From assembly GCA_035405645.1 (NCBI GenBank), contig DAONJL010000041.1, positions 13,615 to 23,776 of the forward strand: DNA of 10,162 nucleotides, in the 5' to 3' direction. This stretch comes from DAONJL01 sp035405645 [NCBI: bacterium]. GTDB lineage: Bacteria > JAGOBX01 > DAONJL01. The stretch's first letter is position 1. Each line of letters begins with the position of its first letter. Under the pieces are notes generated by a model. It did no database searches. It was not told the origin of the DNA and saw nothing but the letters and a program-made list of their open reading frames with translations. Shown here piece after piece: positions 1 to 6,698 of the stretch. Both the position numbers and the translations under genes were made by a program.

Positions 1-1014
1 GCAAATGTTTCAACTGCTACTGTTTCTTTTGTATTAAATAACAGTTCAAAAGTAAGTGAAGAAACAAGAAAACGCGTGCTTGAAATAATTAAAGAGACTG
101 GTTATACACCAAATATATTTGCTCGTGGCTTGGTCAGTTCAAAGACAAACACCATTGCTGTTATAGTTCCTTTCATTAGTCATGTATTTGGTGATAGATA
201 TTTTGGTGAAGGAATAAGTGGCATATATGATACCGCAAAGAAATATAATTATAAAATAATGCTTGAGCAGGCAAGTTATGAATTTGCTGCAACTAAAAAA
301 TATTTAGAGTTATTTAAAGAACATAGCATTGATGGAATGCTATATTTAGGTTCAACAATAAATGATACATATCTGATTGATTTTGCAGGTCGCGATTATC
401 CATTTATACTTGTAAATAGTTATTTACCTAACATTGATATTTCAGCAGTATATGCAGATAATATTACAACTGGTTATAAAGCAATGGAATATTTTTATAA
501 TTCAGGACACAGACGAATTGCTTTTATTTATGGTTCAATGAATGTAACAGGCACAATTGACCAATATGTAGGAATAAAAAAATTTTTCGAAGAGAAAAAT
601 TTAACACTAAGTGGTCATTATGTAGTAAGCGGAGATTTTACAGAAGAAGGTGGTTATAAAGGAACATTAACATTACTTGAAAATGAAAATTTACCTACTG
701 CAATTTTTTGTGGTAATGATTTAATGGCAATTGGTTGTATAAAAGCATTAAAAGAAAATAAAATAAGAGTTCCACAAGATATAGCAGTAATGGGCTGTGA
801 TAATATAAAAATAGCAGAATATACAGAACCAAAATTATCAACATTTAAAATGGATATATATGAAATTGCAAGTTTAGCGTGCGAAAAACTTATTCAGCAA
901 ATAGAGAATAAAACAAATGAATTAATTAAAATCATTTTACCTATGGAGATGATTATTAGAGAATCAACAGATACAAAGATAAATCAAATAGACGAAATCT
1001 CAAAAGTTGGATAA
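1..1014 (+). CDS. LacI-family transcriptional regulator, 5' truncated by window edge
   Basis: Predicted sugar-responsive DNA-binding regulator. The reading frame is open from base 1, so the GTG at 76 is internal and the true start lies upstream; by comparison with the family about ten residues are missing. Visible residues 1-26 are the second half of the LacI helix-turn-helix (STATVSFVLN, then VSEETRKRV). Residues 35-49 are the hinge (GYTPNIFARGL), with the conserved Leu at 44. Residues 50 to about 325 form the periplasmic-binding-protein-like effector domain, with the typical SGHRRIAFI, GNDLMAIGCIKAL and VPQDIAVMGCDN segments. The usual Arg three residues before a conserved Gly in the sugar pocket appears to be Gln188 (QYVG). 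The gene ends with TAA 13 bases before the next start, so it is probably cotranscribed with the genes it may control. Family assignment is firm. The ligand is unknown; an alpha-glucan-derived sugar is inferred only from the GH57 gene downstream. Confidence 0.95.
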   Translation, partial: ANVSTATVSFVLNNSSKVSEETRKRVLEIIKETGYTPNIFARGLVSSKTNTIAVIVPFISHVFGDRYFGEGISGIYDTAKKYNYKIMLEQASYEFAATKKYLELFKEHSIDGMLYLGSTINDTYLIDFAGRDYPFILVNSYLPNIDISAVYADNITTGYKAMEYFYNSGHRRIAFIYGSMNVTGTIDQYVGIKKFFEEKNLTLSGHYVVSGDFTEEGGYKGTLTLLENENLPTAIFCGNDLMAIGCIKALKENKIRVPQDIAVMGCDNIKIAEYTEPKLSTFKMDIYEIASLACEKLIQQIENKTNELIKIILPMEMIIRESTDTKINQIDEISKVG

Positions 1015-1015
1015 A

Positions 1016-1021
1016 AAGGAG
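1016..1021 (+). promoter_or_regulatory. Ribosome binding site AAGGAG
   Basis: A strong AAGGAG lies six bases before the ATG at 1028. It decides the start: an in-frame TTG at 1007 overlaps the end of the LacI gene, and starting there would place this site inside the coding region and add a charged stretch before the signal peptide. Confidence 0.8.
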
Positions 1022-1027
1022 AAAAAA

Positions 1028-1768
1028 ATGAAAGAAAAAATACTTTTTATTTTTTTGTTAATCAGTGTATTAATAATAAAAATTTTCGGAGATACAGGGA
1101 CAGCGACAATAGATGCTGGCGTAAATGTAGATACAATTTATTATAATAAAAATGCTGATTCCACTCAATTTACAGATTTTCATTCTTATTTTGATACTCG
1201 GACAATGCTTTATCAATTTGATATTGTCTATAATACAAATGTTTTTATATTTGATACAAATGCTGTTGCGCCAGGTTTATTTTTAACTACATTAAATAAT
1301 AAAACAAATGATACTTATCTTTTTTTAATATTTGATGATAGTAGAGCAGGCATAACAACAATAACAGGATGTAGAATGATAGAAGAAGATTATTATAAAG
1401 GATTAGCAGGCTTACAAATTCTTGTATCAAAAATAAAATTTATATTTAAAAATCCAACTGATACTCAGACGATAAATTCAGATTCAATAATTGTAACAAA
1501 TTTTAAATTTTACGATGCTGGTGGTGACAGTTTAAATGTTTCAACTGATAAAATCAGTTGGCGATTATTTTTAAAGTTACTTGGTGGTGATTTGAATAAT
1601 GATGGAACTGTTAATACAACTGATTTTACTTACTTTCGGTCAGTTTTTGGAAAAGAACGCCCAGCAGCGGCTTATCCTGCTGCAGATATAAATAATGATG
1701 GTATAATAAATAGTGTAGATTTTAGTTATTTCAGATTGAATTTCGGAAAAACAGAAAATCAATATTAA
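1028..1768 (+). CDS. Secreted cohesin-like/dockerin protein
   Basis: A 246-aa exported protein, probably acting in assembly of an extracellular complex. Residues 1-21 are a signal peptide (KEK followed by a hydrophobic Leu/Ile/Phe stretch, ending near IFGD). Residues about 22-180 are a beta-rich domain with cohesin-like character (pattern YQFDIVYNTNVFIFD, later ISKIKFIFKNPTD-like strands); this assignment is by pattern only. Residues 188-199 (DLNNDGTVNTTD) and 220-231 (DINNDGIINSVD) are two type I dockerin calcium loops with Asp/Asn at positions 1, 3, 5, 9 and 12, each followed by an F-x-Y-F-R-x-x-F-G helix. The dockerin reaches almost to the C-terminus. The start is the ATG with AAGGAG. The gene lies between the LacI regulator and a larger protein that also begins with a cohesin-like domain. 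Dockerin assignment is firm. Its partner is not known, and in non-clostridial bacteria dockerins do not always imply a cellulosome. Confidence 0.85.
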   Translation: MKEKILFIFLLISVLIIKIFGDTGTATIDAGVNVDTIYYNKNADSTQFTDFHSYFDTRTMLYQFDIVYNTNVFIFDTNAVAPGLFLTTLNNKTNDTYLFLIFDDSRAGITTITGCRMIEEDYYKGLAGLQILVSKIKFIFKNPTDTQTINSDSIIVTNFKFYDAGGDSLNVSTDKISWRLFLKLLGGDLNNDGTVNTTDFTYFRSVFGKERPAAAYPAADINNDGIINSVDFSYFRLNFGKTENQY

Positions 1769-1770
1769 TT

Positions 1771-1776
1771 AAGGAG
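1771..1776 (+). promoter_or_regulatory. Ribosome binding site AAGGAG
   Basis: AAGGAG seven bases before the ATG at 1784, within a 15-base gap after the preceding TAA. The tight spacing supports cotranscription. Confidence 0.75.
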
Positions 1777-1783
1777 ATTTAAA

Positions 1784-4700
1784 ATGCTAATAAAAAAATA
1801 TTGTTTTGTAATTTTATTTATTATCGGATTGGCATTTTCGATTTTTGGTTATTCGATTTATATTGAACCTGCTTATATTGATTATTCGTCAAAAAATATT
1901 AACGATACTTTTAGTATTAATATATATTTTGATGCTGGTTCTGCTGGTGCTTTTGGTTGCGTTACTTTGCTTACCTGGGATACAACCGCAATTGCATATC
2001 AATCACATATCAACAAAATAACAGACTGGACATTATCCGCACCAGTAAATAATGTAAATCCAGAATATCCTGATTGTGATACTGCAAATGGAATTTTTTT
2101 TTGGGATTATTCAGGATTTACTGCTTTTAATGATACAAAATTAGTTTATACAATTATTTTTAAAATTGTTTCAAAAAAATCTACATCACTTAATTTAATA
2201 AGTGGTGAAGTTATTTATGGTGGTTATAGTGGTTCTGGCTTATTTTCTGATGCTACCCCCCCTGGCCAATTTTTATCAAATGTGCAATGTATCAGTGGTT
2301 ATGTATTTTTAGAAACAGACCAGGCACCACCAGTTGTGTCAAGTTTTCAATTAAATAATTTTTATTTAATAAATAACGGAATAGCAAATACAATATTAAT
2401 ATCAGATTCATCGATTTCAACAGGATTATCAGTAAAATTATATATTGGCAGAGATTCAACACAAATAACAAGTCCAGTATCAATAACAATAGCAGGCACT
2501 ACATCCTCCACAATAACATACAATTATACAATTTCATCAGATTCAGTAAATCAGAGCGGCAAATATTGGTTAAAATTAATAGCAGGTGATGTTAAATCAA
2601 ATACAACAATAATGACAAAAGAATTCGAAATAATAAATTGGCCAATAAATATAGTAGAGCCAAAAATAAAAACATTTGATACAAATGTTACAACGATTAT
2701 TTTTACAGGCACATCAGATGCAGATTCAATAATAATAGAAAATATAACAGAAGGCGCGTCGCCGTCAACAAAAATTGACACACCATTAACAAAAAATTTT
2801 TCAACAAATATATATTTAGTAGCTTTAAAAACAAATTCAATAGTTATTAAAGCGTATAAGTATTCCTTATCATCATCAGTTTATACAGATACATATTATA
2901 TTTATTCAGATCCGTATGGACCGACAATAAGTTCTTTTATAATAAATAATGGATCACAGTATACGAATACAAGAACAGTAAATATATCAATAACAGCAAC
3001 AGATTCAGGAGTAGGTGTAATAGAATTAATGAAAATATCGGAAAAAGTTGATGATACGACAAGTTGGAAGACATATAAAACAACAGATACATTTACATTA
3101 TCAGCAGGCGATGGAGAAAAAACACTTTATTTAGAATGTATGGATAGTTTAGGCAATAAATCGAGCCAGCATCTAACAACAATTTATTTAGATTCAGTAG
3201 CGCCAGTTGCATCAATTACAATTGGTTCTTCGGATTATACAAATCAATTAATAAATGTGTTAACAATGACTTATAATGATTCAACACCACGACAAAAAAT
3301 ATATATAGAAAATTCAAGTAATGTAGAAAATGATTATAAAGGTGAAACAACTGTTTATCCATTAAATATAAAATTAACCATTGGCGATGGAATCAAGACA
3401 ATAACAGCAAGAATATATGATTCAGCTGGTAATTATACTACATCATCAGATACAATTTTTTTAGACCAGACCGGTCCTTCAATATCAAATTTATCATATA
3501 CTTATCTTAATCCAGATGATGCTGATTCTATCTTTATAAAAATATATGCAGTTGATACTGGTATAGGAATTAATACAAATAATTTTTATGTTTCATTAAC
3601 ATTTAGCAAGGACAATGGCTTTAATACCACAAATGTAAAATTAAATTATGCTAACAGTTATTTAACAAAAAATATAAATGTTAGTAGTTTACAAAATGAC
3701 CAATATTGCACAGTGAATATAACAGGCGCTGATTTATTAAATAATACAGTAAATTATAGTTATGTAATAAGGATAGTGCGAGCGACAAATTTAAGTATAA
3801 CGCAGTTAACAAGTTTTGCAGATACAGGCACACGAACAATAAAATCAAGAACAGTAGTATTTCGGATAAATTTCGGAAATTCTTCGGATATAAATAGTTT
3901 ATATCGGTATAATTCAGAAAAAAATTATGTTGAAGAAAATGTAGCAATAAATCAAACGAGTACAACAATAATAACAGATACAATAGTATTTAATAGTGAT
4001 GGACAAAAAATAATAAAATATAAGGCAACTACAAATGGTGGAGTGCCACCAGCAAATGAAATCACTTTAGAACCAATAAATATAGATATTACGCCACCAG
4101 AATTAGTATTAATAGAACCTTCATTTGATGGTAAAGCATTAAAAAGCGATACAATAATATATTCAATCAATCAGAAAAGTGCAAAAGAAAATGTTGATGT
4201 AATAATAAAAATAAATAATGATACAAAATATAGCGTTACAAAATATGATACAGGAATTTATTCGGTTAAATTGAATTTGCAAACTTCATCAGATAGTTAT
4301 AAATTAGAAATAAAAGTTAATGATTTTATAGGAAACGAGACAGGAGTAATAAGATATTTTTATTATTTACCAGCAACAGATACAAAAATTGCATTAAGAA
4401 ATATATATGATACAGCGCCAATTGATTCATCAGTAGAAAAAATAATATTTTCATTAAAACCAAGTGATGTAAGTTTTGGTTTTTTATCGGAAAGTTATAT
4501 AACACCGATAATGAATATGTCAAATGGCGGAATAATGTCCCTAAAATTAAATATAATTGATACAGGTGCGAATATAGATTTATTAATAAATACAGATAGA
4601 AATCCAGAAATATTGAACGAGGTTGATACAGCAGTTAAAAATAGGTTGTCATTATTAAGCGATAGTGGCTTATATTATTCTACAATAAGAGAATTTGAAA

Positions 4701-5266
4701 TTTTTAAAAATGGACAGGTAGTAGATTTAGAAAATGATACAAGTTTAATATCAAATGTTCAAATATTTTATGAATTACCAGATACAATGTTAACGCAGGA
4801 ATTATCGGTTTTTAGATTAGAAAATAACGAATGGAAGGATATATTAAGTTATAGTGGCAATAGTGTAATAAAAACAGATACAGGATTGATAGTTTCATTA
4901 ATGCATTTTTCTTTTTATATCGTTTTACCACCTGATACAGTTTACTATTATACATCACTTGATTCAGTGGTAATTTTTCCAAATCCATTTATACCAAATG
5001 ATGGAATAGCAAAAACAGGAGTTGAATATGATATAGACCCACAAAAAGGTGGAATACATATAAAAGGTTTAACTTACCAATGCAAAGTAGAGATATATTC
5101 AATACTTGGTGAATTAATCGATGAATTTACGAAAAACGATAATAGTGGAATGTATATATGGAATGCCAAAAACAAAAAAGGCGATAAAGTAGCAAGTGGA
5201 ATATATTTTGTAGTAATAAAAGGGAATAATCAAAAAGTAGTGAAAAAAATTGCAATAATCAGGTAA
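1784..5266 (+). CDS. Large surface protein: cohesin-like domain, Ig-like array, T9SS-type C-terminal domain
   Basis: An 1160-aa exported, probably surface-attached protein. Residues 1-22 are a signal peptide. Residues about 25-176 resemble a cohesin or related beta-sandwich (DTFSINIYFDAG, GIFFWDYSGF, LVYTIIFKIVSK). Residues about 177-1050 are a run of Ig-like beta domains. Linker signatures recur at D376 (DPYGPTISSF), D470 (DSVAPVASI), D561 (DQTGPSISNL) and D768 (DITPPELVLIEP), at roughly 90-100-residue steps or a multiple, and turns such as DSLGNKS and DSAGNYT are typical of bacterial Ig folds. Residues about 1060-1160 form the C-terminal domain: FPNPFIP at 1065-1071, then VEIYSILGELI, W-N-A-K-N-K-K-G-D, VASGIYFVVIKG and a basic VVKKIAIIR tail. 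This matches the T9SS sorting-domain/FlgD-Ig family. No catalytic motif is visible, so a structural, adhesive or scaffold role is inferred. The N-terminal part uses T-ending codons and the rest A-ending ones, and contains a C7 run. Confidence 0.85.
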   Translation: MLIKKYCFVILFIIGLAFSIFGYSIYIEPAYIDYSSKNINDTFSINIYFDAGSAGAFGCVTLLTWDTTAIAYQSHINKITDWTLSAPVNNVNPEYPDCDTANGIFFWDYSGFTAFNDTKLVYTIIFKIVSKKSTSLNLISGEVIYGGYSGSGLFSDATPPGQFLSNVQCISGYVFLETDQAPPVVSSFQLNNFYLINNGIANTILISDSSISTGLSVKLYIGRDSTQITSPVSITIAGTTSSTITYNYTISSDSVNQSGKYWLKLIAGDVKSNTTIMTKEFEIINWPINIVEPKIKTFDTNVTTIIFTGTSDADSIIIENITEGASPSTKIDTPLTKNFSTNIYLVALKTNSIVIKAYKYSLSSSVYTDTYYIYSDPYGPTISSFIINNGSQYTNTRTVNISITATDSGVGVIELMKISEKVDDTTSWKTYKTTDTFTLSAGDGEKTLYLECMDSLGNKSSQHLTTIYLDSVAPVASITIGSSDYTNQLINVLTMTYNDSTPRQKIYIENSSNVENDYKGETTVYPLNIKLTIGDGIKTITARIYDSAGNYTTSSDTIFLDQTGPSISNLSYTYLNPDDADSIFIKIYAVDTGIGINTNNFYVSLTFSKDNGFNTTNVKLNYANSYLTKNINVSSLQNDQYCTVNITGADLLNNTVNYSYVIRIVRATNLSITQLTSFADTGTRTIKSRTVVFRINFGNSSDINSLYRYNSEKNYVEENVAINQTSTTIITDTIVFNSDGQKIIKYKATTNGGVPPANEITLEPINIDITPPELVLIEPSFDGKALKSDTIIYSINQKSAKENVDVIIKINNDTKYSVTKYDTGIYSVKLNLQTSSDSYKLEIKVNDFIGNETGVIRYFYYLPATDTKIALRNIYDTAPIDSSVEKIIFSLKPSDVSFGFLSESYITPIMNMSNGGIMSLKLNIIDTGANIDLLINTDRNPEILNEVDTAVKNRLSLLSDSGLYYSTIREFEIFKNGQVVDLENDTSLISNVQIFYELPDTMLTQELSVFRLENNEWKDILSYSGNSVIKTDTGLIVSLMHFSFYIVLPPDTVYYYTSLDSVVIFPNPFIPNDGIAKTGVEYDIDPQKGGIHIKGLTYQCKVEIYSILGELIDEFTKNDNSGMYIWNAKNKKGDKVASGIYFVVIKGNNQKVVKKIAIIR
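2094..2102 (+). repeat. T9 homopolymer inside coding region
   Basis: Nine T in a row within codons 104-107 (I-F-F-W) of the cohesin-like domain. A slippage-prone tract in principle; no variation can be seen from one sequence. Confidence 0.6.
2256..2262 (+). repeat. C7 homopolymer inside coding region
   Basis: Seven C in a row, coding Thr158-Pro159-Pro160 near the end of the cohesin-like domain. It stands out because the surrounding sequence is strongly AT-rich. The frame is intact here; a one-base change would truncate the protein. Confidence 0.7.
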
Positions 5267-5277
5267 TTATAAAAGAT

Positions 5278-5284
5278 AGAGGAG
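5278..5284 (+). promoter_or_regulatory. Ribosome binding site AGAGGAG
   Basis: AGAGGAG six bases before the ATG at 5291, in a 24-base gap after the preceding stop. This is the widest gap between genes here and it contains no hairpin that I can see. Confidence 0.75.
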
Positions 5285-5290
5285 ATAAAT

Positions 5291-6679
5291 ATGTCAAAAA
5301 AAATATTCTTGTTTATTATTTTTGGTTTAATAACAAATTTTCTTTTTAGTGGTTCGGCTGGTACAAGTTCTGGTTTGTTTTTAAAAATACCTGCTGGTTC
5401 GCAAGCAATAGGTGTAGGAAATGCATTTACATCAAAGACATCAGATATAAATAGTATATATTGGAATCCAGCAGGTCTTAGTTTTCAACCACGGCGCGAA
5501 ATAATGTTTATGCACAATTCATATTTGCAGGATTTGAATTATGAGTATTTAGCATATTGTGAATATATAAAAGCAATGCGTGGAGCAATAGGAATAAATG
5601 CAATATTATTAGACGTTGGCGCATTTGATAGAACATATATATTAAATACAATAACTGAAGAAAGAGCAGGAGGATTTAGTGCACGGGATTTTGCATTTGG
5701 CATTTCGTATGGTTCAATAATCGCACGAAATTTAGCATTAGGCGGTTCATTAAAATATATTAGTTCAAAAATAGCAGAATATAATGCCACGACATTTGCC
5801 CTTGATTTAGGAATGCAATATAAAATAACAACAATATATCCAATGAAATTGGGGCTGGCATTAAGAAATATTGGACCTGGTTTAAAATATCAATCAGAAC
5901 GAAATAAATTACCATTTTTATTAAAATTAGGTTATAATATCGATTTTGATATATTAAAAGAATTCTTTATCAGACCAGCAATTGATTTCGGAATATCGAA
6001 TAGTAGTGATTTCCAATTTAATATAGGTTCTGAATTCGTTCTATTTTCAAATTATTTTTTACGGTTAGGTTATGATTCTTTAAATGATGTTGGCTCTGGA
6101 TTTACCTGTGGCTTTGGCATAAAAATAAGTGATTTTGCTTTTGATTATGCTTATGTGCCTTTTTCTGATTTAGGAAATTCACATAATCTAACATTTAAAG
6201 TAAGTTTTGGACAGCAGGAAATAGTTGAAGCAAAGAAAACAAAATTATTCCATAATATTTTAAGAAAATTCCCAAATAAACAGATATTAACACAAAATTT
6301 AATAATAACACCGATATATAGTTATGCAACGGATAATGATATTCGAAATATACAAAATAAAATCGGAAATAGATTATATACAGAATTAAATAAAGAAATG
6401 AGAAATAAATTAATAAAAGAACAAGAAGTGGAAGAATATTATAAACTAATAAATGAACCGATAATATCGGAAGTATTAGCAATGAAACTTGGATTATTAA
6501 GTGGGGCAGAAAATATACTATATAGCGATATTGCACGAATAACAGATGATAAATATGTAATATACTACAAGGTATTTAATATGACAAAAAAAAGAAATGT
6601 GTTAGAAGCAAGAATAGAATTTAATAGTTCACAAATTGAAGAAGTAGTAAAAACAATAGTAATAGAAATACAAAAATAA
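5291..6679 (+). CDS. PorV-like outer-membrane protein with C-terminal CsgG/TolB-like domain
   Basis: A 462-aa protein with a signal peptide (residues 1 to about 22, ending FLFSGSAG). Residues about 24-308 match the PorV/PorQ/UPF0164 outer-membrane beta-barrel family. The N-terminal signature is clear (GLFLKIPAGSQAIGVGNAF, then IYWNPAGLS at 56-64), followed by alternating amphipathic strands with Gly and aromatic residues (AFGISYGSI, LALGGSLKYISSK, FFIRPAIDFGIS, YFLRLGYDSL, FAFDYAYVPF). In T9SS organisms PorV carries cargo with C-terminal signals at the outer membrane. The protein then continues for about 150 residues, beyond a usual PorV. Residues about 331-462 have a mixed alpha/beta pattern (NLIITPIYSYA, a long charged helix, LAMKLGLLSGAENILYSDI, KYVIYYKVFNM) that resembles CsgG or TolB-like/LpoB-type domains, in which a GA-x-x-I-L segment precedes a strand pair. 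The PorV part is firm; the C-terminal fold is a pattern-based suggestion. The upstream neighbour carries a matching C-terminal sorting-type domain. Confidence 0.88.
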   Translation: MSKKIFLFIIFGLITNFLFSGSAGTSSGLFLKIPAGSQAIGVGNAFTSKTSDINSIYWNPAGLSFQPRREIMFMHNSYLQDLNYEYLAYCEYIKAMRGAIGINAILLDVGAFDRTYILNTITEERAGGFSARDFAFGISYGSIIARNLALGGSLKYISSKIAEYNATTFALDLGMQYKITTIYPMKLGLALRNIGPGLKYQSERNKLPFLLKLGYNIDFDILKEFFIRPAIDFGISNSSDFQFNIGSEFVLFSNYFLRLGYDSLNDVGSGFTCGFGIKISDFAFDYAYVPFSDLGNSHNLTFKVSFGQQEIVEAKKTKLFHNILRKFPNKQILTQNLIITPIYSYATDNDIRNIQNKIGNRLYTELNKEMRNKLIKEQEVEEYYKLINEPIISEVLAMKLGLLSGAENILYSDIARITDDKYVIYYKVFNMTKKRNVLEARIEFNSSQIEEVVKTIVIEIQK

Positions 6680-6684
6680 GAAGT

Positions 6685-6690
6685 GGAGAG
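6685..6690 (+). promoter_or_regulatory. Ribosome binding site GGAGAG
   Basis: GGAGAG precedes the ATG at 6699, with GGAG about ten bases upstream. A second GGAAAG at 6692-6697 is too close to be used well. Weaker or more distant than the other three sites in this operon. Confidence 0.55.
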
Positions 6691-6698
6691 TGGAAAGT

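Noticed and set aside
28-30. Phe at the variable recognition-helix position (TVSFVLN) as unusual
   Set aside because: This variant occurs in many LacI-family regulators, so it is not notable by itself.
76-78. GTG as the start of the LacI gene
   Set aside because: The same frame is open from base 1 and encodes the helix-turn-helix (TATVSFVLN), so the GTG is internal Val.
1007-1027. TTG start for the dockerin gene at 1007
   Set aside because: It overlaps the LacI stop and swallows the AAGGAG site. The ATG at 1028 has correct spacing and gives a normal signal peptide.
2292-4523. Minus-strand open frames opposite the large surface gene
   Set aside because: Hydrophobic Leu/Ile-rich translations that arise from reverse-reading Asn/Thr/Ile codons; no start signals and no recognisable family.
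5296-5303. A8 tract after the start of the PorV-like gene (and A8 at 6702-6709 in the GH57 gene) as phase-variation switches
   Set aside because: Lys codons at the start of signal peptides give A-runs routinely in AT-rich genomes; nothing sets these apart.
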